Below are positions 35,647 through 43,193 of a DNA stretch of 64,000 bases, one piece after another. Origin of the DNA: Bacillota bacterium (GTDB lineage: Bacteria > Bacillota > Clostridia > Lachnospirales > Lachnospiraceae); the NCBI GenBank assembly GCA_023395555.1, contig JAEWYQ010000017.1:32201-96200 (forward strand). Reading direction: 5' to 3'. Position 1 is the first letter of the stretch. Every line of letters begins with the position of its first letter. Under the pieces are notes generated by a model that made no database searches, was not told the DNA's origin, and saw only the letters and a program-made list of their open reading frames with translations. The translations under genes and the position numbers were made by a program.

Positions 35647-36822
35647 GTGATCAGAATGAGTATATCTAACAGGGAGTGTATGGATTTTAACGGAATTACA
35701 ACCCCTTCTTATGTTGTAGATGAGAGCTTGTTAAGAAAGAACCTCGAGATTCTGAAATCGGTAATGGATCGGACGGGGTGCCGGATTCTGCTGGCCCAGA
35801 AGGCATATTCCATGTATGCAACCTATCCCCTGATCGGAAGCTATCTGAGCGGAACTACAGCCAGCTCCTTATTCGAGGCAAAGCTGGGTGCCGGGGAGAT
35901 GGGCGGGGAGGTTCACATCTTTTCCCCTGCCTATCGGGAATCCGAATTCGATGAAATCATGAGCCTCTGCGGCCATATTGTATTCAATTCCCTGTCACAG
36001 TGGAATAAATACAAAGCCAGAATACAGAGCGCGGCAAAGGAGCCTTCGTCCCGGAGGATATCCTGCGGTCTCAGGATCAATCCGGAATATTCCGAGATAG
36101 AGACAGAGCTGTACAATCCCTGCGCCCAGGGCTCCCGCTTCGGCATCCGTCGCTTGGGCCTGGAAGGAGCGGATCTGACGGGAATCGAGGGACTGCATTT
36201 TCATACCATGTGTGAGCAGAATTCCGATGTCCTGGAACGAACCCTCCTTGTGGTAGAAGAGAAGTTCGGCGATCTGATGCACAGAATGAAATGGATCAAT
36301 TTCGGCGGAGGGCATCATATTACCAGACCGGACTATGATATCGAAACCCTGGTCCGTTGCATCAACCATATAAAAGAAACCTACGGAGTGCAGGTATATC
36401 TGGAGCCGGGAGAGGCGGTAGCCCTCAATGCGGGCTTTTTAGTGAGCGCCGTACTGGAGTTGAATGAGAACGGTCTTCCCCTGGCAATTCTGGACACCTC
36501 CGCCGCCTGCCACATGCCGGATGTTTTGGAGATGCCCTACCGCCCGGCCATCCTTGGCGCAGGAAAAGCAGGGGAGCACCCCCATACCTATCGTCTGGGA
36601 GGACCCACCTGCCTTGCGGGAGATGTAATCGGAGATTATTCCTTCCCCCGGCCGTTGCAGGAAGGAGACCGCCTGGTATTCTGTGATATGGCCATTTACT
36701 CCATGGTCAAGAATAATACCTTCAATGGGATCAACCTTCCCTCCATTTACCTGAAGCGGGAGAATGGGGAATTGGAATTAATAAAGCAATTCGGCTATGA
36801 GGATTTTAAGGGAAGACTATAG
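35647..36822 (+). CDS. nspC: Carboxynorspermidine decarboxylase
   Basis: A 391-residue fold-type III (alanine racemase-like) PLP decarboxylase that removes CO2 from carboxyspermidine or carboxynorspermidine. The PLP lysine is in LLAQKAYS, the FHTMCEQN and INFGGGHH segments bind the cofactor, and the DTSAACHMPDVLEMPYRP C-terminal active-site cysteine region is present. AAAGGATG stands before the GTG at 35647; the ATG at 35656 is possible. It closes the polyamine operon. Confidence 0.9.
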   Translation: MIRMSISNRECMDFNGITTPSYVVDESLLRKNLEILKSVMDRTGCRILLAQKAYSMYATYPLIGSYLSGTTASSLFEAKLGAGEMGGEVHIFSPAYRESEFDEIMSLCGHIVFNSLSQWNKYKARIQSAAKEPSSRRISCGLRINPEYSEIETELYNPCAQGSRFGIRRLGLEGADLTGIEGLHFHTMCEQNSDVLERTLLVVEEKFGDLMHRMKWINFGGGHHITRPDYDIETLVRCINHIKETYGVQVYLEPGEAVALNAGFLVSAVLELNENGLPLAILDTSAACHMPDVLEMPYRPAILGAGKAGEHPHTYRLGGPTCLAGDVIGDYSFPRPLQEGDRLVFCDMAIYSMVKNNTFNGINLPSIYLKRENGELELIKQFGYEDFKGRL

Positions 36823-36843
36823 CCTCCCGGGGCTCTGGCTGCT

Positions 36844-37938
36844 TCAGTCCTGAAGCTGGGAAGTGCCAGCCTGATACCAGCCGATCTCACCATTGGCATA
36901 GGCTTCCTCAAAAGTGGCTGAAAGCTTAGGCGCACGCCCCCCATAACGGTAATAGTAAGAGTAGGGGAAGAGCGGCTTGGGATTTAATACGACGCTTTCC
37001 GTATCCACCGTCTCTTCTTCTCCCTCTCTGACCCTGCGGGCCACAACGACAGTCCGGTAATCCTTGACTTCATAGGAACAGGTTGACAGGGTAAGAAGCT
37101 GATCCGTCTCATTAATATCTACAGAATCGATCTGGTAAATGGAGCGGATTCTCAGCTGGTATACAAAGTTCAGAAAGTCGGCATCATCTTCAAAATCTGC
37201 TCTGGTATAATCAAAAAGCTCCTCCTTCTTCGAGCTTCCGTTGGTGATAAATACGGCGAATATCTTCCACTTTCCGGTATCATAAATGGAATCAAAGGTA
37301 AAGACAGGACGCTCCTTATAATAATCCAGCTCTTTAAACTTGACCAGGTAATGAAACATATTATCCGTGGAGGTCATATTATGCCCATGAATGGTAAGGT
37401 TCCGGGAGTGTTCTTCCAGAGAGCCCTTGGCATCCAGGAACAGGCTTCCGGCTTTCAGGTCATTTCGCTGCCAGTCCCTGCGCAGATAATATTCGGGATC
37501 CTCCCTGCCGGACTGCATTACCACATAATCGATATTCGTGTCCGGAATCTTGATCCATCCCTTCACATCCTCATTCATCTCCAGCAGCTTCCGGAAGCGA
37601 AGCAGGCGTCCCTGTTCGTCCCGATCCGGCAAAGCGGCCTCTTCCTGATCCCTTGAATCAGCTTCGTCTGGATTTTCTTCCCCTGCATTCTGGCCGTCAG
37701 AATTCTGGCCCGGTGTATCCGGTTCCGAAGCATCCGTATCCAATGCGTCTTCCGGTTCAGAAGGTTCAGAAGGTTCTTCGGATGAGTAGTAGTCGCTTGC
37801 CTTTTCCAGTGACTTGTTGATACGGTAGGGTGTGATCAGGACGTCATTTATAAAAAGAAGGGCGAAGGTAATAAACCCGATAATAAACACGATTTGCAGT
37901 GCCTGGCGGACGCTTAGGCGCTTTTGTTTTTTTGGCAT
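36844..37938 (-). CDS. Class B sortase
   Basis: A 364-residue membrane transpeptidase. It has a cytoplasmic basic N-terminus, a membrane helix (about 12-32), an acidic Glu/Asp/Pro-rich linker (about 50-105) and a sortase B domain with His186 (HGHNM), Cys287 (LSTCSYE) and Arg295. A tail of about 55 residues follows the catalytic domain. Sortases join surface proteins to the cell wall or polymerise pilins; no clear substrate with a sorting signal is next to it. AAGGAG precedes the ATG on the minus strand. Confidence 0.87.
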   Translation of the reverse strand: MPKKQKRLSVRQALQIVFIIGFITFALLFINDVLITPYRINKSLEKASDYYSSEEPSEPSEPEDALDTDASEPDTPGQNSDGQNAGEENPDEADSRDQEEAALPDRDEQGRLLRFRKLLEMNEDVKGWIKIPDTNIDYVVMQSGREDPEYYLRRDWQRNDLKAGSLFLDAKGSLEEHSRNLTIHGHNMTSTDNMFHYLVKFKELDYYKERPVFTFDSIYDTGKWKIFAVFITNGSSKKEELFDYTRADFEDDADFLNFVYQLRIRSIYQIDSVDINETDQLLTLSTCSYEVKDYRTVVVARRVREGEEETVDTESVVLNPKPLFPYSYYYRYGGRAPKLSATFEEAYANGEIGWYQAGTSQLQD

Positions 37939-38005
37939 ATATATTACTCCTTATGCGGTGTGTATCTCTTGAACAATGTATTACATGGGTTAACTGTTTA
38001 CGCAG

Positions 38006-38034
38006 ATTATACTATAAGTAATTTCGACAGTAAA
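38006..38034 (-). promoter_or_regulatory. Promoter for sortase gene
   Basis: On the minus strand TTTACT (38034-38029), a 17-base spacer and TATAAT (38011-38006), about 65 bases before the sortase start. Confidence 0.65.
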
Positions 38035-38169
38035 GCATTTTCCTGCAATATTGCGGAGATTTCGGTCTTTTTGGTACAGTTTAGAGGGTGGCATCGTCTC
38101 AATTATTTATTACGCAATATGAATATTCCAGAGCTTTTACAATAAATTTAAAGTAAGAACCATAATAGG

Positions 38170-39558
38170 ATGGGAAATGTGAAAGAGAAGGATAACTATA
38201 TCAGAATAATACCCTGTGTCATATTGCTTCTGGTGTTCTCGCTGCTTCAATTTCACAGGCTGAAAGAATACTATGATGAGCTTCTGAGCTCTACCGGCCT
38301 GGTATTTGAAGACTTTGACAGCAAGGTCAGGGAAGAGAATGAACGTGCCAGACAGGAAGGGAAGGATTACCAGAAGCTCCTGCAGGCAGAGGGAGCCGTT
38401 GATCCGGAAGCGGATCCGAATATTACTTTGGATAATGACCCGGACACCGGCGGGGATAACGGACAGGACTCTCCCCCGGTAAAGCTTAAGCTTCGTGCAT
38501 TGTCCTCCCTGCTTATGGATGCCTCTAACAACCGTGTGCTGTATGAAGAGAACGGCTACCGGGAGATGCCCATGGCAAGTACCACCAAAATAATGACCTG
38601 CATTGTGACCTTGGAGAATGCGAATCTCAAGGATACCGTAACGATATCCTCCTACGCCTCCCGAATGCCGGATGTCCAGTTGAACATTAAGGCGGGAGAA
38701 CAGTATCTGCTGAGGGATCTGCTGTATTCTCTGATGCTGGAAAGCCATAATGACACCGCAGTTGCCATTGCGGAGCATGTGGGCGGCTCTGTGGAAGGCT
38801 TTGCCGCTATGATGAATGATACCGCCAGAAGATGGGGGTGTGAGCATACCAATTTCGTCACACCCAATGGCCTGGATGCAGAAAATCATTATACCACGGC
38901 CAGGGATCTGGCGGTTATCGCCAGTTATGCCATAAGGAATCCTCAGTTTCTGGAGATCACCAACACCTCCTCCCATTCCTTTCAAGAACTGAAATCCGGA
39001 CGGAGCTTCACAGTCACTAATAAAAACCGTTTTCTCTATATGATGGAGGGAGCCATCGGAGTAAAAACGGGCTTTACAAGCAAGGCCGGATATTGCTTCG
39101 TCGGGGCGGTCAGGCGCCAAAACAAGGTCTTGATCTCCGTGGTCCTGGGCAGCGGCTGGCCTCCGAACAAAAATTTGAAATGGACGGATACGAAGGCGTT
39201 AATGGGTTATGGTATCGATCATTACGAAGAGCGGGAAATATTCCAGGATGTGAAGCTGGACCCCTTGTTTGTCAAGAATGGCCAGGTGAAATATGAGGGC
39301 CTTTCCATGAAAGGCAATCTGTCCCTGCTGATGCGAAAGGATGAACAGGTATCCGTGGAATATGTGATCCCCGAATACCTGGAAGCGCCGGTACAGGCAG
39401 GAAGTGCGGTAGGGGAGGCCAGATACTCCATTGACGGCAGCTACTATACCTCCGTTCCGATTTATGCGGTAAAAAGCATTGAAAAAATTGATTATCCCTT
39501 CTGTTTGAAAAAAGTGCTGAATCTGTGGAACGGTCAATATCTTAATGCGGCGGAGTAG
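38170..39558 (+). CDS. Second D-alanyl-D-alanine carboxypeptidase (S11)
   Basis: A 462-residue S11 peptidase with an N-terminal membrane anchor (about 12-28), a charged, possibly coiled region to about 100, then the peptidase domain with STTK at 137-140, SHN at 192-194 and KTG at 299-301. It trims D-Ala from peptidoglycan. It differs from the 25528 copy in its long anchor region and SHN rather than SAN. The start is uncertain: ATG 38170 has a weak site, while GTG 38179 follows AGGATGG. It is divergent from the sortase gene. Confidence 0.85.
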   Translation: MGNVKEKDNYIRIIPCVILLLVFSLLQFHRLKEYYDELLSSTGLVFEDFDSKVREENERARQEGKDYQKLLQAEGAVDPEADPNITLDNDPDTGGDNGQDSPPVKLKLRALSSLLMDASNNRVLYEENGYREMPMASTTKIMTCIVTLENANLKDTVTISSYASRMPDVQLNIKAGEQYLLRDLLYSLMLESHNDTAVAIAEHVGGSVEGFAAMMNDTARRWGCEHTNFVTPNGLDAENHYTTARDLAVIASYAIRNPQFLEITNTSSHSFQELKSGRSFTVTNKNRFLYMMEGAIGVKTGFTSKAGYCFVGAVRRQNKVLISVVLGSGWPPNKNLKWTDTKALMGYGIDHYEEREIFQDVKLDPLFVKNGQVKYEGLSMKGNLSLLMRKDEQVSVEYVIPEYLEAPVQAGSAVGEARYSIDGSYYTSVPIYAVKSIEKIDYPFCLKKVLNLWNGQYLNAAE

Positions 39559-39656
39559 GAAAAATACTCCGTATTATGTGATTTAAATCAATGTAAATGG
39601 TGCATGATAAGAATATAGTAAAAGCAAATACATGATCTATATGGGAGGCTGCGCCA

Positions 39657-40847
39657 ATGAGCAAAAAAATAAGTGATAAAGTAACATGGGTTGGTAAGAT
39701 CGATTGGGAACTGAAACATTTTCATGGACAGGAGTATTCCACCCGAAAGGGATCGTCCTATAACTCGTATCTGATCAGGGATAAAAAAACAGTATTGATC
39801 GATACGGTCTGGCAGCCCTTTGATAAGGAATTTGTCAGCCGCCTGAAACAGGAAATCGATTTGAGCCGTATTGATTACATTGTCATGAATCACAATGAAG
39901 TGGATCACAGCGGAGCACTGCCCGAGCTGATGAGAGAAATTCCGGATACCCCCATCTACTGTACCGGGAACGGAGCAAAAATCATCCAGGGGCATTATCA
40001 TGAGAAATGGAACTTCCGTACAGTTACTACGGGAGACACCCTGAAGATCGGGGAAAATACCCTGACTTTTGTAGAGGCGCCGATGCTGCACTGGCCGGAT
40101 ACCATGTTCACTTATCTTTCCGGTGAAAATATCCTTTTCAGCAATGATGCCTTCGGCCAGCATTATGCAACGGAAGGGCTGTATAACGACTCGGCGGATC
40201 AGGATGAGCTTTTTGCCGAGGCAATTAAATACTATGCCAATATTCTGACCCCCTTCAGTAAGCTGGTGGTAAAGAAGATAGAAGAGGTTCTCGGCTTTGG
40301 GCTTCCCCTCAGCATGATTTGTCCCAGCCATGGGGTGATCTGGAGAGAGAATCCGGCCCGGATTGTAGAACGGTATCTGGAGTGGGCAAAGGATTATCAG
40401 CAAAATCAGATCACGATTATTTATGATACCATGTGGAATTCAACCAGGAAGATGGCAGAAGCCATTGCCCAGGGAATAACGGAGGAGGACCCGGAGGCCA
40501 CCGTCAAATTAATGAACAGTGCAAAAGAGGACAAAAACGATGTTATTACCGAGATATTCAAATCCAAGCTGATCCTTATGGGCGCACCCACGGTCAATAA
40601 CGGTTATCTGCATTCCCTGGGAGGCCTTCTGGAGATGGTCAAGGGGTTAAAATTCAAGAATAAAAAAGCGGCGGCTTTCGGCAGCTATGGCTGGAGCGGC
40701 GAAGCAGTGAAGCAGCTGAGCGGACATCTTAAGGAAGCCGGCTTCACCGTGGTGAATGACGGACTCCGGCAGCTCTGGGTTCCGGATGAGGAGAAGCTGC
40801 AGGAATGCATCTCATATGGAAGAGATATTGGAAGATCGGCCAAATAA
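39657..40847 (+). CDS. A-type flavodiiron protein (FprA)
   Basis: A 396-residue soluble protein with a metallo-beta-lactamase-like di-iron domain (1-250; ligands in HNEVDHSG, EAPMLHWPD and SNDAFGQH) and a C-terminal flavodoxin domain (about 255-396, IIYDTMWNSTRKMA and APTVNNGYL for FMN). These enzymes reduce oxygen or nitric oxide in anaerobes. GGGAGG precedes the ATG. No rubredoxin gene is adjacent. The length and domain order are those of class A proteins. Confidence 0.92.
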   Translation: MSKKISDKVTWVGKIDWELKHFHGQEYSTRKGSSYNSYLIRDKKTVLIDTVWQPFDKEFVSRLKQEIDLSRIDYIVMNHNEVDHSGALPELMREIPDTPIYCTGNGAKIIQGHYHEKWNFRTVTTGDTLKIGENTLTFVEAPMLHWPDTMFTYLSGENILFSNDAFGQHYATEGLYNDSADQDELFAEAIKYYANILTPFSKLVVKKIEEVLGFGLPLSMICPSHGVIWRENPARIVERYLEWAKDYQQNQITIIYDTMWNSTRKMAEAIAQGITEEDPEATVKLMNSAKEDKNDVITEIFKSKLILMGAPTVNNGYLHSLGGLLEMVKGLKFKNKKAAAFGSYGWSGEAVKQLSGHLKEAGFTVVNDGLRQLWVPDEEKLQECISYGRDIGRSAK

Positions 40848-40985
40848 AGGTGATATTCCGTCCTGTTTTTGAAAAACTTACATTTTTTTTACGGTTTTGC
40901 TAAATTTTATGCAACTCTTTTACGTCTTCCTTCGTTTAATAAGTAGAAACTGTTTATTGTTTGATGTGAGACGAGGGAGGATTTT

Positions 40986-41216
40986 ATGAAACAAGTGGTA
41001 TACAAATACAAATACAGTAAATTTAAGTGCTTTTTAAACGGCCTGGTGTTTGCTGTCATTTCAACAATTGCGTTGCTGCTCTGCCTTTCCGATCTATCCA
41101 AAGCAGCTGATTCGAAGGTGATCCTGCCATTTTTTATTGCCATCGTCAGCATGTTGATGGGAATTGTATCCATGTTCTATAGTGGAGGTTTGTCCAAAGA
41201 GAAAATCCAGCAGTGA
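40986..41216 (+). CDS. Small two-helix membrane protein, unknown
   Basis: A 76-residue protein with a basic N-terminus (KYKYSKFK) and two hydrophobic segments at about 18-38 and 48-65, ending in a short polar tail. No family could be recognised. GGGAGG is well placed before the ATG and the codon use is ordinary, which supports a real gene. It sits alone between the flavodiiron gene and the KDG kinase promoter. Confidence 0.6.
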   Translation: MKQVVYKYKYSKFKCFLNGLVFAVISTIALLLCLSDLSKAADSKVILPFFIAIVSMLMGIVSMFYSGGLSKEKIQQ

Positions 41217-41223
41217 TGGCTCG

Positions 41224-41260
41224 GGTCTTAACTAACTGACATTGCAAGCTGAACTGTAAC
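41224..41260. repeat. 37-base direct repeat, copy 1
   Basis: It matches the copy at 42484-42520 at 31 of 37 positions, with GACATTGCA-GCTGAACTGT as the core. It lies 105 bases before the kinase start and about 31 bases upstream of its -35 box. Confidence 0.7.
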
Positions 41261-41291
41261 ATAATTTCGAGTTTTTGAATGCATTTTGCCA

Positions 41292-41320
41292 TTGACGAAT
41301 GTTTCTCCGGGCACTATACT
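41292..41320 (+). promoter_or_regulatory. Promoter for KDG kinase gene
   Basis: TTGACG (41292-41297), a 17-base spacer and TATACT (41315-41320), 45 bases before the start codon. Confidence 0.7.
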
Positions 41321-41365
41321 GATTATGATTGTGACCATCATTTTTTACTATAAGGAGAGATAATA

Positions 41366-42388
41366 ATGGCAAAGGTAATAACAATGGGAGAGATTATGCT
41401 CCGTCTTTCAACTCCCGGATATCAGAAGTTTATTCAGTCTGACAGCTTTGATGTATGCTATGGCGGCGGGGAAGCGAATGTTGCGGTATCCCTGGCCAAT
41501 TATGGGCATAACGCATATTTTGTTACCAAGGTTCCGAAGAATCCCATCGGTGAATCTGCTGTTGCTGCGCTGAGAAAATATAATGTGAACTGTGATTTTG
41601 TTGCAAGGGGCGGAGAGAGACTGGGAATCTATTTCCTGGAAACCGGCGCTTCCATGAGAGCTTCCAATGTAGTATATGACAGGGCGCATGCGTCGATTGC
41701 CGAGGCAACGCCTGCTGATTTTGACTTTGACGCAATCTTTGAAGGCGCGGACTGGTTCCATTTTACCGGAATCACCCCTGCCATCAGTGATGCGGCAGCC
41801 TATCTGACAGAAGAAGCCTTGAAGGCGGCCAAGAGAAAGAATATCACGGTTTCCGTAGACCTTAATTTCCGTAAGAAGCTTTGGTCCTCCGAGAAGGCAC
41901 AGAGAATTATGACCAATCTGATGCAGTATGTGGACGTATGCATCGGCAATGAAGAGGATGCGGAGAAGGTTCTTGGCTTTAAGCCGGGGAATACCGATGT
42001 AACCAGCGGTGAATTGGAGCTGGCCGGATATCAGGATATCTTTGAGCAGATGATTAAGAAATTTAACTTTAAATATGTGGTAAGCTCCTTAAGAGAGAGC
42101 TATTCCGCATCGGACAACGGCTGGTCGGCATGTATTTACGACGGTAAGAAGTTCTACCACTCCAGAAAATACGACATCCGCATTGTAGACCGTGTAGGCG
42201 GCGGAGATGCTTTTGCTGCCGGTTTAATCTGCGGTCTCTTGGATGGCAAGACCATGGAGGATGCATTGGAATTTGGCGTTGCGGCTTCCGCATTAAAGCA
42301 TACGATACCGGGAGATCTCAATCTCGTATCCAGGGCGGATGTAGATGCTTTGGTGGGCGGGGACGCTTCCGGCAGAGTACAGAGATAA
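41366..42388 (+). CDS. kdgK: 2-dehydro-3-deoxygluconokinase (PfkB family)
   Basis: A 340-residue ribokinase-family sugar kinase. The N-terminal GEIMLRLSTPG, the GGGEANVAVSLA glycine motif and the C-terminal DRVGGGDAFAAGL with catalytic Asp281 are typical of KDG kinases, which make KDPG in uronate and Entner-Doudoroff-type breakdown. An aldolase is not beside it. AAGGAGAG precedes the ATG. The second glycine motif is GGGD rather than the usual GAGD. A terminator follows. Confidence 0.85.
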   Translation: MAKVITMGEIMLRLSTPGYQKFIQSDSFDVCYGGGEANVAVSLANYGHNAYFVTKVPKNPIGESAVAALRKYNVNCDFVARGGERLGIYFLETGASMRASNVVYDRAHASIAEATPADFDFDAIFEGADWFHFTGITPAISDAAAYLTEEALKAAKRKNITVSVDLNFRKKLWSSEKAQRIMTNLMQYVDVCIGNEEDAEKVLGFKPGNTDVTSGELELAGYQDIFEQMIKKFNFKYVVSSLRESYSASDNGWSACIYDGKKFYHSRKYDIRIVDRVGGGDAFAAGLICGLLDGKTMEDALEFGVAASALKHTIPGDLNLVSRADVDALVGGDASGRVQR

Positions 42389-42420
42389 TCCCTGTTATTA
42401 GCTGAATAGGATTAATTGAT

Positions 42421-42468
42421 AAGGAACTGCTTCAAAGCTATTTATTTAGTGGAGAGCCGGTTCCTTAA
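42421..42468 (+). terminator. Putative terminator after kdgK
   Basis: AAGGAACTG (42421-42429) can pair with the segment around 42459-42467, followed by AATTTATT. It has a long loop, so it is a moderate candidate. Confidence 0.5.
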
Positions 42469-42483
42469 TTTATTGCCGTAACA

Positions 42484-42520
42484 GGCTTTAACTTAATGAC
42501 ATTGCAGGCTGAACTGTTAC
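42484..42520. repeat. 37-base direct repeat, copy 2
   Basis: Second copy of the element at 41224-41260, placed 102 bases before the next start codon and about 29 bases upstream of its -35 box. Confidence 0.7.
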
Positions 42521-42549
42521 GCTCTTGTATCAGATATCGGAAAAAATGC

Positions 42550-42578
42550 TTGATTATTTTCAGATTACCGATTATGAT
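42550..42578 (+). promoter_or_regulatory. Promoter for hypothetical membrane protein
   Basis: TTGATT (42550-42555), a 17-base spacer and TATGAT (42573-42578), 44 bases before the start codon, the same arrangement as for kdgK. Confidence 0.6.
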
Positions 42579-42622
42579 TAAGAATGTCTGAAAATTTATC
42601 AATAATGGAGGTATAACTAAAA

Positions 42623-43159
42623 ATGAGAAAAATCCGGGTAAAAGAAAAAAAGGTTGATAAGGCAGAGGGGTTCTTTGAATCGAAGAAAAAGATGACCATA
42701 GCGGGTGTGAGTGCCGCTGTAGTTTTAATTATCATAGTGGTATTATTGCTCGTTGAAAGCACGGATGAGAAGATTGTTGTCAATAACCGTACGGATTTGA
42801 AGCTGGAATATGTAAAGGCATATTTTGTCGGTCCGGAGGATGTCTATAATGATGGAATTAATGTTACCGACCTTGGCGCCGGCGAGAAGGAGGTTATCCC
42901 TCAGGAGCCTATTAACCTGCTCAATGCAGAGGCTAATCTGGAGGTTCGTTTTAAATTTGAAGGATCTGAGGAAATGTTTGTGGATGCCGGATATTATAAT
43001 GATAATTTTGCAGGTAAAATCACAATTGATTTCTCCAAGAACAAGGAGGGCAAGGTGATTCTCAGGGTAAAGGCAAAGCCCGGAGTCCTCAATAGCCCTA
43101 ATATTATCGCTGATGACCGTTTTACGGTTAATCTGGAGACAGGAGAGATAGAAGACTAA
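42623..43159 (+). CDS. Membrane-anchored protein of unknown function
   Basis: A 178-residue protein with a very basic N-terminus, one membrane helix at about 30-48, and an acidic exposed domain rich in Asn, Asp and Glu predicted to be mostly beta strands. No family was recognised. TGGAGGT lies 10 bases before the ATG. It is 34 bases ahead of the aconitase-like gene and may be co-transcribed with it. It shares an upstream repeat element with kdgK. Confidence 0.6.
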   Translation: MRKIRVKEKKVDKAEGFFESKKKMTIAGVSAAVVLIIIVVLLLVESTDEKIVVNNRTDLKLEYVKAYFVGPEDVYNDGINVTDLGAGEKEVIPQEPINLLNAEANLEVRFKFEGSEEMFVDAGYYNDNFAGKITIDFSKNKEGKVILRVKAKPGVLNSPNIIADDRFTVNLETGEIED

Positions 43160-43193
43160 GTAAGAAAAAGGCATATGCAGGACGGAGGATACG

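Noticed and set aside
38137..39120. A 327-residue open frame on the minus strand
   Set aside because: It is antisense to the second DD-carboxypeptidase, whose three active-site motifs are intact.
39588..40403. A 271-residue open frame on the minus strand
   Set aside because: It is antisense to the flavodiiron protein gene and lacks domain or start signals.
41224..42520. The two 37-base repeats as ends of a mobile element carrying kdgK
   Set aside because: They are direct rather than inverted, no transposase or target duplication is seen, and each stands at the same distance from a promoter.
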